From: Kosakonia quasisacchari
Lineage (GTDB): Bacteria; Pseudomonadota; Gammaproteobacteria; Enterobacterales; Enterobacteriaceae
DNA: 64,000 bases
Assembly: GCF_004331415.1 (NCBI RefSeq)
Contig: NZ_SJOP01000003.1
Coordinates: forward strand, 62,001-126,000
Direction: 5' to 3'
Below, piece after piece: positions 8,215-17,539 of this stretch. Position 1 is the first letter of the stretch; each line of letters starts with the position of its first letter. A program made the position numbers and the translations under genes. The notes below the pieces were generated by a model. It was not told the DNA's origin, did no database searches, and was given only the letters and a program-made list of their open reading frames with translations.

Positions 8215-10434
8215 ATGGTTAACCGGATAACCGTCCTGTCATCCATTGGCAGTGATTCGCTCCTGTTCTGGAAATTGAAAGGGGAAGAGAACCTTTCTGC
8301 CCCTTTTCGTTTTCAGGTCGACCTGCTGAGCAAAGACTTCACCCTTGATCGGCAAACACTGCTCGGGCAGGAGATGACAGTGGTGATCCCGTGCCAGATG
8401 CCTGGCAGCGAACGCTACCTTTCCGGGAAAGTGACCGCCGTTTCGGTGCGTACCGAAGAGCTGGATGGCACGCAGTACGCGGCGTATCAGGCGACGCTGG
8501 AACCCGATTTCTGGCCGATGATGCGCGATCGCAACTTCCGCATTTTCCAGCAGCAGCGCGTGCCGGATATCGCCAAAACGCTGTTTTCTGAATACAACGT
8601 CAGGATTGAAGACAAACTGACGCGCAGCTATCGCCAATGGGATTACAGCGTGCAGTATGGCGAAAGTAGCTTCCACTTCATCAGCCGTTTGCTGGAACTG
8701 GAAGGCATCAGCTACCTGTTTCGTCACAGCAAAGAGGGCCACACGCTGGTGCTGATGGACGACTACTCGCAGGCCGAGGCTTTTCCCGGTTACGACACCA
8801 TCCCCTGGCACGCGCAAGCTGGCGGCGGCGCAGTCAATGAAGAGGGCGTCAGCCAGTTACTGGCGCGCCATGTTGTTACGCCGGGCCTGTACAGCACCGA
8901 TGATTACGATTTTCGCAAACCGCACGCCTGGATGCTGCAAACCCTGCAAAACCCCGTTTCGCCAAGCCCAGGGAAAATTGATGTTTATGACTGGCCTGGC
9001 CGCTTTGTTGAGCACGGCGACGGTGAATCGTACGCGCGTATTCGCCAGCAGGCCTGGCAAGCGGAGCAACAGCAAATGCAAGGTTCCGGCACCGCGACCG
9101 GCATCGCACCCGGCCATCTCTTTCGGCTTACCAATGCGCCCAACTTCGCCGATAACGCCCAGTGGCTGGTGATTGGCGCACAGTATGCGTTTGAAGAAAA
9201 TCAGTACGCCTCCGGCGGGCCATTCAGCTCACAGCACAACATCGCCTTTACCGTCATTCCGGCGACAACGCCTTTTCGCCCGGCATCGGTCACCGACTGG
9301 CCGCGCACCTATGGCCCGCAAACGGCGCGCGTGGTCGGGCCGCAAGGCGAGTCGATCTGGACCGATAAATATGGCCGCGTGAAGGTGAAGTTCCACTGGG
9401 ATCGGCAAAGCCAGGGCGATGAGAACAGCTCGTGCTGGGTGCGCGTCTCCAGCGCGTGGGCAGGCCAGGGCTACGGCGGCGTGCAGATCCCGCGGGTGGG
9501 CGACGAAGTGGTGGTCGATTTTATTAACGGCGAACCGGACAGGCCGATAATCATTGGCCGCGTTTATAACGAAGCCAGCATGCCGCCGTGGGCGCTGCCG
9601 GCGGCGGCCACGCAGATGGGCTTTATGAGCCGTTCGAAAGATGGCTCGCCGGATAACGCCAACGCCCTGCGCTTTGAAGATAAAGCCGGGGAAGAACAAC
9701 TCTGGCTGCACGCCGAGCGCAACATGGATACCGAAGTCGAAAACGACGAAACCCATGATGTTGGCAGCAACCGCACCAAAACCGTGGGCAAAGACGAAAC
9801 CAGCCATATCAAACAGAACCGCACCCGCACGGTGGACGGCAATGAAACCGTCACCATCGGCCAGGATCGCAGCAAAACCATCAACGGTAACGAAACCACC
9901 ACCGTGCAGCAGAACCGCACGGAAAGCGTGAAAGGCAATGAAACCCTCAGTGTCGATCAAAATCGCGATGAAACCATTACCGGCAACCACATCACCACGG
10001 TGAAGAGCAACAACACTGGCACCGTGCAAGGCAACCAGACGCTGACCGTGGTGCAGGACAGAACCCGCACCGTGCAGGGCAACGAAAAAGTGAGCGTGCA
10101 GCAAAACCGCACCGTGCAAGTGACCGGTAACCAGACGCTGGAAGTGACCGGCAACCGCAATGTCACCGTCAGCAGCAGTGAAGTGCGCACGGTGGTGCAA
10201 AAGCAAGAGGTGAATATCGGTGCCGGACGCACGCTGAGCATTACCGGCGGCGACACCCGTTTTACGCAGGGCAGCGTGGCAGACAGCGCAACGGATACCT
10301 TTCAGATCAACGTCGGCGAAAGCGGCATTCTGATTGGCAACGGCAGTGTGGAGATCACGGCGGGCGGCTCGACCATCACCATTAACGCGGCGGGCGTGAT
10401 GGTCAATGGCAAGAAAATCGAGCTTAACGCCTGA
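8215..10434 (+). CDS. vgrG: Type VI secretion spike protein VgrG
   Basis: VgrG trimers form the puncturing tip of the type VI secretion system and carry effectors. The 739-residue protein has a gp27-like base (about 1-360), a gp5-type OB fold (about 374-450, with KYGRVKVKFHWD and PRVGDEVVVDFINGEPDRP), and a long C-terminal beta-helix. The helix includes eight exact-length 16-residue repeats of the type NRTxTVxGNET. The ATG at 8215 has AAGGA seven bases upstream; 33 extra in-frame residues upstream do not look like VgrG. The C-terminus has no enzymatic extension, so effector delivery probably depends on the Rhs protein downstream. No T6SS core genes (tss) lie in the window, so this is an orphan vgrG island. 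Confidence 0.93.
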   Translation: MVNRITVLSSIGSDSLLFWKLKGEENLSAPFRFQVDLLSKDFTLDRQTLLGQEMTVVIPCQMPGSERYLSGKVTAVSVRTEELDGTQYAAYQATLEPDFWPMMRDRNFRIFQQQRVPDIAKTLFSEYNVRIEDKLTRSYRQWDYSVQYGESSFHFISRLLELEGISYLFRHSKEGHTLVLMDDYSQAEAFPGYDTIPWHAQAGGGAVNEEGVSQLLARHVVTPGLYSTDDYDFRKPHAWMLQTLQNPVSPSPGKIDVYDWPGRFVEHGDGESYARIRQQAWQAEQQQMQGSGTATGIAPGHLFRLTNAPNFADNAQWLVIGAQYAFEENQYASGGPFSSQHNIAFTVIPATTPFRPASVTDWPRTYGPQTARVVGPQGESIWTDKYGRVKVKFHWDRQSQGDENSSCWVRVSSAWAGQGYGGVQIPRVGDEVVVDFINGEPDRPIIIGRVYNEASMPPWALPAAATQMGFMSRSKDGSPDNANALRFEDKAGEEQLWLHAERNMDTEVENDETHDVGSNRTKTVGKDETSHIKQNRTRTVDGNETVTIGQDRSKTINGNETTTVQQNRTESVKGNETLSVDQNRDETITGNHITTVKSNNTGTVQGNQTLTVVQDRTRTVQGNEKVSVQQNRTVQVTGNQTLEVTGNRNVTVSSSEVRTVVQKQEVNIGAGRTLSITGGDTRFTQGSVADSATDTFQINVGESGILIGNGSVEITAGGSTITINAAGVMVNGKKIELNA
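9769..10152 (+). repeat. Eight 48-bp in-frame repeats encoding the VgrG beta-helix
   Basis: The codons for the NR or DR pair at each repeat start recur every 48 bases from 9769, and a partial ninth copy begins at 10153. The encoded unit is about NRTxTVxGNETxTVxQ. Copies differ at the DNA level, so this is an old protein repeat rather than a recent tandem array. It forms the trimeric beta-helix needle of VgrG. Confidence 0.85.
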
Positions 10435-10446
10435 TAAGGACACTCA

Positions 10447-12000
10447 ATGAGCGCGGTAAAGAACCCCACAGAGAAAGTGATGAGCGAGCTGGAGCTAAGC
10501 TGGCTGGACGCCAGCGAGAACGCCGCACGTACCCGTCTGTTTATCTGGCGCGTTCCGGCAGGCGGCGAATCGCTGCTGGATGCCTTTATCGCCCTGCAAC
10601 AGCATCCCGAAGGCCGTACATTGCCGGATCTGTTTCTTGGGCTGAATACTCCTTTTGAAACCGGTTATGGCTACAGCGCCGCGCTGGGGCGCGAATTCGC
10701 TGAGCAGTACGAAGCCACCGAAAATGCCGCTGCCTGGAACGCAGAACCCTATCTGCCCTGTTACTCCCCGGCGCAACTGAACACGTTGTTGCAGAGCTTC
10801 GCGCAGGCTTTCGCCGAGGATCTCCGTTACCTGGTGCTGGTGCTTAAACCCTCCGGCGTCAGCGATGAAAGCGCGCTAACGCGCTGGCTGCAAGGCTGGC
10901 TGGAACAGGTCGCGGACGCCCCGCGTTTGCTGCTGATTGATACGCTGGAGCAACCGATTTGGCAGCCGTTATATGAGGCGCATCCGCGCGAGGTGCGGCT
11001 GATTGTTGACGAAGTGGATGGCATGCGGGTGATGCACCAAACCGCGCAGCAGCAGACGGACACTGATGCCGACCGGCTGCTGTTTCGCCGCTACCTTGCT
11101 GACGCGATGCTACTGCTGGAAAAAGGCAGTGCCGTACAAGTCGCCGCGCGCGGCGAACTGGCGCTGAGCATTGCGCAGCGGCGCGGCTGGGCGGATCAAC
11201 AAGCGATGATGCACAACCTGATTGCCGGCGGCTGGCTAAAAGGCGGCGACCATGCGCAGGCCGTCACCCACTACCAGCAGGCGCAAAACCTCTCTGGTGA
11301 GATCCCTGATCCGGCGCTGAAAGGGCAGTTGCGTACACAAAGCACCTTCGGTGAAGCAGGCGCGTGGTTCGCGAAGAAAGACCATCTGCAAGCGGCGAAA
11401 GGGTATCGCCAGGCGGCGCTGGAAGCGCAGGCTATTCCCCATCCGGTATTTGAAATGGAAGGCTGGCGGATGTCCGGTTTTTGCCTTTGGCTCGCTGGAC
11501 ATCGACCGACGGCGATGGAGGAGTACGCGCGCGCCGTGCAGGCGGCGGAAAGCGTGCCGCTGCCCGAACGCAGCCAGACCACGCTGCCGCTGGTGTTTCA
11601 GGATTTATTGCGTATGCACGATAAGCGTCGCACCGAGGCGCTCGAAGCCTGCGCCGCCCGCTGGCAACGTGAAAAACAGCGGCTGATCCAACTGGCGGAA
11701 GCGGGGCTCGCCGCTGAGCCGACCGTTGCGCAGGTTAAGCAGGCTGAAAGCCGCTTGCAGTTACAACTTGAAGCCATGTTTACCGTGATCCGCGAGGCGC
11801 GGGAAAACCTGATTCGTCGCGGTGATGACAGTTTTCGCCGCGTTATCCGGCTGGCGCGGGAGAAATTGCACCCGCACTGGAATGGCCTGCCGGAGATCGC
11901 TCACCCCTTTGATGCGCCCCCTGGCGAGTGGCAAAAGCTGCCCGATTGGGGCAACCATGACGCATCGTTATCTGACACTGCAGGAAGCAACCCGCTATGA
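10447..12000 (+). CDS. TPR-like protein of the VgrG/Rhs module, putative adaptor
   Basis: I do not recognise a named family for this 517-residue protein. Residues from about 235 to 380 look like tetratricopeptide-type helical pairs, for example the stretches with GDHAQAVTHYQQAQ, KDHLQAAKGYRQAALEA and AMEEYARAVQAAE. The N-terminal 200 residues are mixed alpha/beta. A basic, coiled-coil-like segment follows the repeats (about 400-470). It has no signal peptide. It lies 12 bases after vgrG and overlaps the next small ORF by four bases (ATGA). Position between the spike and the Rhs effector suggests a cytosolic adaptor or chaperone loading Rhs onto VgrG; that is inference from context. AAGGA upstream supports the start. 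Confidence 0.8.
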   Translation: MSAVKNPTEKVMSELELSWLDASENAARTRLFIWRVPAGGESLLDAFIALQQHPEGRTLPDLFLGLNTPFETGYGYSAALGREFAEQYEATENAAAWNAEPYLPCYSPAQLNTLLQSFAQAFAEDLRYLVLVLKPSGVSDESALTRWLQGWLEQVADAPRLLLIDTLEQPIWQPLYEAHPREVRLIVDEVDGMRVMHQTAQQQTDTDADRLLFRRYLADAMLLLEKGSAVQVAARGELALSIAQRRGWADQQAMMHNLIAGGWLKGGDHAQAVTHYQQAQNLSGEIPDPALKGQLRTQSTFGEAGAWFAKKDHLQAAKGYRQAALEAQAIPHPVFEMEGWRMSGFCLWLAGHRPTAMEEYARAVQAAESVPLPERSQTTLPLVFQDLLRMHDKRRTEALEACAARWQREKQRLIQLAEAGLAAEPTVAQVKQAESRLQLQLEAMFTVIREARENLIRRGDDSFRRVIRLAREKLHPHWNGLPEIAHPFDAPPGEWQKLPDWGNHDASLSDTAGSNPL

Positions 12001-12125
12001 AAAATCGCATCATTATTATTGTTGTCGTCACGCTGCTCGCGCTGCTGTTTTTAAGTCTTTCAGATAGCGAGCTGGCGACAGAGGTTAGAACGTTCTTGCG
12101 CGCGTTACTGCGCGCCATGTTCTGA
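11997..12125 (+). CDS. 42-residue single-pass membrane peptide
   Basis: A short ORF begins at an ATG that overlaps the stop of the TPR gene (ATGA) and ends 10 bases before the Rhs start. It encodes a Met-Lys-Asn-Arg start, an uninterrupted Ile/Val/Leu-rich segment (about residues 5-21) long enough for one membrane pass, and an amphipathic tail with Arg residues. The tight packing and coupling on both sides argue that it is translated. Its function is unknown. Candidates are a helper for membrane passage of the Rhs toxin, an immunity accessory, or a leader that couples TPR and Rhs translation. Confidence 0.6.
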   Translation: MKNRIIIIVVVTLLALLFLSLSDSELATEVRTFLRALLRAMF

Positions 12126-12135
12126 GGCCAGACTT

Positions 12136-15100
12136 ATGCACTCCGGCGCGCACTTCGACCCGCAGCTCGGGCTGGATATTCATACCTACCCGTGGCCGCT
12201 GCCAACGCCGCATATCGGCATTGTTTTTGACGTGTTCGATTACCTGCCGCTGATTGGCACCACGGTGCACGTCAACAGCATCAAGCGCGCGAGTGCAGGA
12301 ACGGGCGGCATCGCGGTGCATATTCCGGTCGGCGGTGTGTGGGTGCCGCCGCTGCGCGCACCGGGCGGCCCACAGATTGAAGACGAGCTGTTTATGGGCA
12401 GCAAAACCGTCTCGGTGGATGGCGAGCCGTTCTCGCGCATCGGCATGCCGGTGTTGAGCTGCAACATTATTGGCCTGGTGCCGCCTTTTCGCCTCAAGCG
12501 CGCCACAAAACCCAAACCGCTCTCTCTGACGCTACCGCTCACCTTTAACCTCGCCATTCCCAATAACGTGGTGGTTGGCGGCCCGCCGACCATCAACCTG
12601 ATGGCGCTGCTAATGCGCGCCGGGTTAAGCGGGCTGGGTAAGGGCTTCAAGAAACTGAAGAAAACGCCGAAGTGGCGGCTGTTTATGCGCCGCTTTCGCA
12701 AGCTGCGCCAGAAGCTGTTTCGTAATATGGACTCCGGCTTCCTCAAATGCCGCGTGCTGCGCGCTGAACCGGTGGACATCCGCGATGGCAGCGTCAGCCT
12801 GGAACAACAGGATTTCCTGTTAGCGGGCCGTCTGCCGCTGGCGTGGGCGCGGAGCTATTCCTCGGCTGATATTGAGGTCGAAGGGCTGTGCGGTTTTGGC
12901 TGGTCAACCCCGGCAGATATCCGCCTCGATGTGCTGGCGGAAGAGGGCGTCGCGATGCTGACGCAGCCGGAAGGGATGACGCTGTTTGCCGCGCTACCGC
13001 AGAACGACGGGCGCGAACATGCCATTAACGGTTTGCCTGAGGGCAGCCGCTTGTGGCGGGAAACTCGTGCTGGCGAGGTGCTGTGGGTAGTGGATCAGGA
13101 AAGTGGCTCGCTGTTGCACTTTAGCGGTAAGCAAGGCGCGCTGCCGATTCGCGAGATTGTCGATCGGAGCGGTAACGGTTGGCGATTTGAGCGGGAAGAG
13201 GGCGAGCTTCGGCAAATTCGCGAGTTCACCCATGCCGGGATGACCGGGCGCGACATCCTCGTCACGCAAGAGCGAAACCGTCTGCATATTCTGCGTCTGC
13301 ATAATGCGCTGGATGGCGAGATCTCGCCATTGACCCGTTACGAGTATGATCACGACAACCAGTTGAGCGCGGAGATCGATGCGCTGTCGCATCCGCGTCG
13401 TTTTGCGTATCAACAGCGCCGTATGGTCAGCCATGTTGATCGCAACGGACAAGGGTTTCACTACCAGTACAACGAGGCCTGGCAGGTTATCCACGCCTGG
13501 GGTGATGGCGGAGTTTGGGATTATCACTTTGCGTACCATGCGCTGCTCAACGAAGTGGAGGTCACCGACTCGCTGGGCGCTGTTTCGCGTATTACCTTTG
13601 ACGAAAATGGCCTGCCAGTCTCGGAAATCGATCCGCTGGGTGGTAACACCGTATTCCGCTATGACGATGTTGGCCGCACGGTTGAAGTGACAGAGCCGGA
13701 TGGCGCGACTCATCGCTGGGAGTATGACGAACAGGGGCGCATGACCGCCGAACAGATGCCCGATGGTTGCGTGATTCAGGCGGTTTATGACAATGACGGG
13801 CAATTACTGGCGCTTACCGATGAGAAAGGCGCGGTCTGGCGCTCGGAATACAGCGAGGCCGGTAATCTTACCCGCGAAATCGATCCCACCGGTGTTGCCA
13901 CGAATTATCAGTACGACGCGTTTGGGCAGCTTTGTGCGGCGAATGTGCCCGGTGTTTCGCCCACGCGCTACCAGTATGATCGTTATGGCTTTCCGCAACG
14001 GATTGAACAGGCTGGCGCGGGCGCGCTCCAGCTTCGCCACTCGGTACGTGGAACGCTGCTGGAGCGTATTGACGCAAGCGGGGGGGTAACCCGTTTTCAC
14101 TGGGACAGCAAAGACCGGCTGGTGGCGACAACCGATCCGGCAGGCGGGGAAATACGCGTTGTCTACGATCGAGAAGATGACCCGGTAAGTTACACCGATG
14201 AGCAGGGGCGAACTACGCAGCTTCGCTATAACGGCAGCGGCATGCTGACGGCCTGCGAAACCCCGGACGGCGCGACGCTGAGCTTCCTCTATGATGCGGA
14301 AGATCGTCTGGTGACGGTGGTCAATCAAAATGGCCAACGCTGGCAACTGACGCGCGATGCGCTCGGACGGGTAACGGAAGAGCATGATTATTGGGGGCAG
14401 GTGACGCGTTACGGCTGGGATAAGGCCAGCCGGTTGATAAGTCGCGAGGATCCGCTGGGTCGCGAAGTGCGTTACGGCTATGACAAAAGGGGACGGCTGA
14501 CGGAGCGGCGCAGCGGCGACACGTTACAGGTTAAATACCATTACGATCCCTGCGGACGGATGGTGTTGTGTGAAAACCCGTGGCGGCGGCTGAGCTGGCG
14601 CTATGACGATGCCGGGCGTGTCCTGCTGGAAGAGCAGGATGGTTTTCAACTGCGCTACGGTTACAACGCACGTGGTGTGCTGATCAAACGCGAAAGCGAC
14701 AGTGGTCACCAGGTGCGTTACCACCTCGATGCGCATGAGCGGCTAAGTCAGATACAGCTTAACGACGATGCGCCCATTCTGTTCACCTACGACGAGGCCG
14801 GGCGATGTGTGAGCGAGCAGCTCTCCGCCGATGTCCTGCGTACCTTTAGTTTCGACAGGCTTGGGCGGCTGAGTACCCAGCAGGTGTTGCAACAGGATTT
14901 GCCGCTGTTCGCCAGTGGGTTTGCTTACGATCGCGCCGGGAATCTGACGTTACGGGAAGATAGCCTGTGGGGCAGCGATCGCTACAGTTACGATCCGGTG
15001 GGGCGGTTGACGGCGCACACGGCACCCGATGGCGCATTGCGACAATTTGTGCAGGATGCCGCCGGTAATCAATTGCAGACGCAAACGCATGAGGTGAATG

Positions 15101-16278
15101 ACAGCGCGGGCGGTTGGTTTCGCGAAGGCATTCACCACGGCGTGCGCTATGTGTTTGACCGTGCTGGCGAGTTACGTCAACGCCGGGATAGCCAGAGTGA
15201 AGGCGAAAAAGAGGATTTTGTCTGGGATGACAACCGCCAGTTGATCGCCGTGCGTAAAGGCGACAGCCTGGTGCGCTATGGCTATGACGGCCTGGGTCGA
15301 CGGGTATTCAAGCAGGCGGCGAGCGAAACTCGCTGGTTCTACTGGCAGGATGATGTGCTGGCGGGGGAAACCGTCACTAGACAACAGGAGCCGCTGGCCG
15401 CGCTCAGTATTTTCGATACCGGCGGCAGGTTAAAGCGGCAGAAAGCGCAGGCCAAACTCTTTAATGAGATGCGGGAATATATCTACTACCCGGACAGCTT
15501 CTGGCCGCTGGCGCTACTGACGCAAGAAAGGGGAGAAAAGCAGAGCTGGCACTATCACTGCGATCCCAACGGTGCGCCGGTCAGATTGACCTCGCCACAA
15601 GGGGAGATTGTCTGGTCGGAGAAAAGCGGCATTTGGGGCGAGAAAGGAGAGGTTTACGCCAGCCGCATTGACAACCCGCTGCGTTTTCAGGGGCAGTATT
15701 ACGACACCGAAACCGGGCTGCACTACAACCGCTACCGCTATTACGACCCGAATATTGCGGCTTATATCAGCCAGGATCCCGTGGGTATGGTGGCGGGGGT
15801 TAGCGTGTATCAATACGCGCCAAATCCGCTGGCATGGAGCGATCCGCTCGGCTTGCAGCGCTGCCTGGGTCTGCCGTCGACGCGCGCGCCAGGTGGCTCG
15901 AAGAAGAAATACAACCGCGCCAAAGGGCAAGGGTTATATATTCTGCACGAGAATGGCAAAATCCGTTACGTTGGGCGCGGTGATGCGCCAACCCGTTTAA
16001 ACGCCCATGCAAAAACGCCGGGTAAATCGCATCTGGAACAGCTGATCATTTTTGACAACAACTTAACCAAAGCTGAAGCTAAATATCTGGAAGAAAAACT
16101 TATTGGTATGCATGGTGGCGCTAAATCGATGAATCCTTTAACAAATTTATTGAATGATATCCGGTCTTACCGCCCCGGAAATAAAAACGCACCCACCTAT
16201 AAAATCGCTGGCGATAGCTCAGCATGGGGTAAAGAAATCTTACAAGACGCGCTGTCTGTCATAAGGGGTAGCATATGA
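12136..16278 (+). CDS. PAAR-like Rhs effector with C-terminal GIY-YIG-type nuclease
   Basis: This is a polymorphic type VI effector of 1380 residues. The N-terminus (about 1-150) is glycine- and proline-rich and PAAR-like and would sit on the VgrG tip. A basic stretch follows (about 165-200), then a DUF6531-type segment near 215-250. The Rhs YD-repeat shell runs to the conserved core-end motif DPLGL at 1236-1240, where Rhs proteins usually self-cleave. The 140-residue tip (1241-1380) resembles a GIY-YIG nuclease: GLYIL at 1266-1270, YVGRG at 1278-1282, glutamates at 1319-1320 and an asparagine at 1340. This predicts a DNase or endonuclease toxin. The tip is more AT-rich than the core, typical of exchanged Rhs tips. 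The stop overlaps the immunity gene start by four bases. Confidence 0.88.
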   Translation: MHSGAHFDPQLGLDIHTYPWPLPTPHIGIVFDVFDYLPLIGTTVHVNSIKRASAGTGGIAVHIPVGGVWVPPLRAPGGPQIEDELFMGSKTVSVDGEPFSRIGMPVLSCNIIGLVPPFRLKRATKPKPLSLTLPLTFNLAIPNNVVVGGPPTINLMALLMRAGLSGLGKGFKKLKKTPKWRLFMRRFRKLRQKLFRNMDSGFLKCRVLRAEPVDIRDGSVSLEQQDFLLAGRLPLAWARSYSSADIEVEGLCGFGWSTPADIRLDVLAEEGVAMLTQPEGMTLFAALPQNDGREHAINGLPEGSRLWRETRAGEVLWVVDQESGSLLHFSGKQGALPIREIVDRSGNGWRFEREEGELRQIREFTHAGMTGRDILVTQERNRLHILRLHNALDGEISPLTRYEYDHDNQLSAEIDALSHPRRFAYQQRRMVSHVDRNGQGFHYQYNEAWQVIHAWGDGGVWDYHFAYHALLNEVEVTDSLGAVSRITFDENGLPVSEIDPLGGNTVFRYDDVGRTVEVTEPDGATHRWEYDEQGRMTAEQMPDGCVIQAVYDNDGQLLALTDEKGAVWRSEYSEAGNLTREIDPTGVATNYQYDAFGQLCAANVPGVSPTRYQYDRYGFPQRIEQAGAGALQLRHSVRGTLLERIDASGGVTRFHWDSKDRLVATTDPAGGEIRVVYDREDDPVSYTDEQGRTTQLRYNGSGMLTACETPDGATLSFLYDAEDRLVTVVNQNGQRWQLTRDALGRVTEEHDYWGQVTRYGWDKASRLISREDPLGREVRYGYDKRGRLTERRSGDTLQVKYHYDPCGRMVLCENPWRRLSWRYDDAGRVLLEEQDGFQLRYGYNARGVLIKRESDSGHQVRYHLDAHERLSQIQLNDDAPILFTYDEAGRCVSEQLSADVLRTFSFDRLGRLSTQQVLQQDLPLFASGFAYDRAGNLTLREDSLWGSDRYSYDPVGRLTAHTAPDGALRQFVQDAAGNQLQTQTHEVNDSAGGWFREGIHHGVRYVFDRAGELRQRRDSQSEGEKEDFVWDDNRQLIAVRKGDSLVRYGYDGLGRRVFKQAASETRWFYWQDDVLAGETVTRQQEPLAALSIFDTGGRLKRQKAQAKLFNEMREYIYYPDSFWPLALLTQERGEKQSWHYHCDPNGAPVRLTSPQGEIVWSEKSGIWGEKGEVYASRIDNPLRFQGQYYDTETGLHYNRYRYYDPNIAAYISQDPVGMVAGVSVYQYAPNPLAWSDPLGLQRCLGLPSTRAPGGSKKKYNRAKGQGLYILHENGKIRYVGRGDAPTRLNAHAKTPGKSHLEQLIIFDNNLTKAEAKYLEEKLIGMHGGAKSMNPLTNLLNDIRSYRPGNKNAPTYKIAGDSSAWGKEILQDALSVIRGSI

Positions 16279-16700
16279 GTCAAAAATACCAGGAAGGTGA
16301 TATCTTTCTGATCCCAACTGCCGATGGTCGGTTTGCCGTATGTCAGATCGTCTGTGCGTTGAAAGGACGTTTTAAAAAAGCGTTCGCATTTGGCGTGCTG
16401 AGCATTCAGGCTGATAAAAGCATTCCGCAACACGATGAGTTTCTGAAGTTTAAAAACTCAAGAGGCATGACCAATGTGATCTTTGCGGCGGTTGATAGCC
16501 TCAAAAGTGGTGAGTGGGAAATTATCGGCAATATCCCGCTGACGGACTGGAAAAACGAGCTGAAAATATTCCACAGTGCTGGACATTTGTACAACGGTGA
16601 TGAGTACGTCCGAGTGCTTGATAAGAGCGAATACAAGCAATTCAATGTGATGGGCGTTGCCGGTAACGAACTGGTACAGCAATATCTGGCACAACATTGA
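16275..16700 (+). CDS. Immunity protein for the Rhs tip, Imm26-like
   Basis: This 141-residue cytosolic protein starts at an ATG overlapping the Rhs stop (ATGA), which is the expected place for the cognate antitoxin. The N-terminal pattern GDIFLIPTADGRFAVCQIV followed by an aromatic-rich body resembles the Imm26 family of polymorphic toxin systems, though I judge this by eye only. Together with the Rhs tip it forms a toxin-immunity pair. It is followed directly by a strong terminator, so the vgrG-TPR-peptide-Rhs-immunity unit ends here. Confidence 0.78.
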   Translation: MSQKYQEGDIFLIPTADGRFAVCQIVCALKGRFKKAFAFGVLSIQADKSIPQHDEFLKFKNSRGMTNVIFAAVDSLKSGEWEIIGNIPLTDWKNELKIFHSAGHLYNGDEYVRVLDKSEYKQFNVMGVAGNELVQQYLAQH

Positions 16701-16705
16701 TCCCT

Positions 16706-16739
16706 AAAGAAGTGAAGATTTTGCTCTTCACTTCTTTTT
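16706..16739 (+). terminator. Terminator of the vgrG-rhs-immunity unit
   Basis: A perfect 13-bp stem (16706-16718 with 16725-16737) with a 6-base loop runs into a T stretch. It is the strongest intrinsic terminator in this part of the island. Confidence 0.9.
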
Positions 16740-16805
16740 AATACACTTATCTCATTTGGCGTGGCTTATACATTAACCTCTGCGGCTCGTTGCTAAAGAT
16801 AATGT

Positions 16806-17539
16806 ATGAAAGATATTATCTATAACGAAAATACTCATGAACTGGACGTTCCTTTTCCTTTACTCGCTAAAGATATTTCGTACGCTGAAAGCAAAAAGTT
16901 TGATCAACTAAAATTAATCAACCCTGCGAAAGCGAGCGCAGCAAATCCGGATTTATCGCCATTGATCAATAATGATACGATTGTCTCATTCTATATTATT
17001 AATTTACTAATGATGTGAAATTAAAAGGTGTCGATCTATCACTCCTTTATAGTATGGACAACTTCAAAAAAATGACTATGCCCTATTTAAAAGCCAGTAT
17101 TGATTTTAATGAATTTAATAAGCTGAAAACGTTGCGGATCAGCAGAACGAAAGTAACCAGCCTGGCGGGAATTATCGCCGCTCCGGCGCTATCGTCGTTA
17201 AGTCTGACTTATCGCCATAATTTAAAAGCTATTTCTGAAATGAATAAACTGGATAATCTTTCCACGCGCTATCGCTATATAGAAAAATGCAAAGCGTTAC
17301 GGGATTTCGCTGTCCTTGAGAAGAGCCACAGTATCGAAGAGTTGTTCCTGGCTGATGTTGATTCCGTTGAGTTTGTGCCGGGCATAGCTGCGCTAAAAAT
17401 CATAAAATTCTGTAGCTTAGTCGATGGCAACATGGAGCCGCCGTTGACTTCTAAGACGTTGCAACGGGTGAGCTTCTACCCGATGAAAAAGAGTTGCTCG
17501 CACAGCAAAGATGAGACCAATCAGCACCTCGCTAAATAA
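16806..17539 (+). pseudogene. Frameshifted leucine-rich-repeat gene, probable orphan immunity remnant
   Basis: Two ORFs in different frames, 16806-17018 (70 residues) and 17015-17539 (174 residues, GTG start), together look like one protein. The second frame is already open for four codons before its GTG (the residues F-T-N-D), and the text reads on naturally from the first ORF, which ends in a low-complexity ATT/TTA tract typical of slippage. The second part has leucine-rich-repeat spacing (LKTLRISRTKVTSLAGI, ALSSLSLTY, SIEELFLADVDSV). LRR-like proteins are common as extra immunity genes behind Rhs genes. It could also be two overlapping genes, since a GTG/TGA overlap exists at 17015-17018. 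Base composition is AT-rich, like the Rhs tip. Confidence 0.55.

Noticed and set aside
9769..10152. Regular 48-bp periodicity that could suggest a CRISPR array
   Set aside because: The copies differ, there are no conserved repeats with unique spacers, and the periodicity is in frame within VgrG.
9229..10443. 404-codon open frame antisense to the VgrG repeats
   Set aside because: Its apparent repeats (Ala/Phe/His/Gly-rich) are the reverse reading of the 48-bp VgrG repeats.
12994..13803. 269-codon open frame antisense to rhs
   Set aside because: The Rhs YD repeats continue on the + strand; the antisense frame has no domain or ribosome site.
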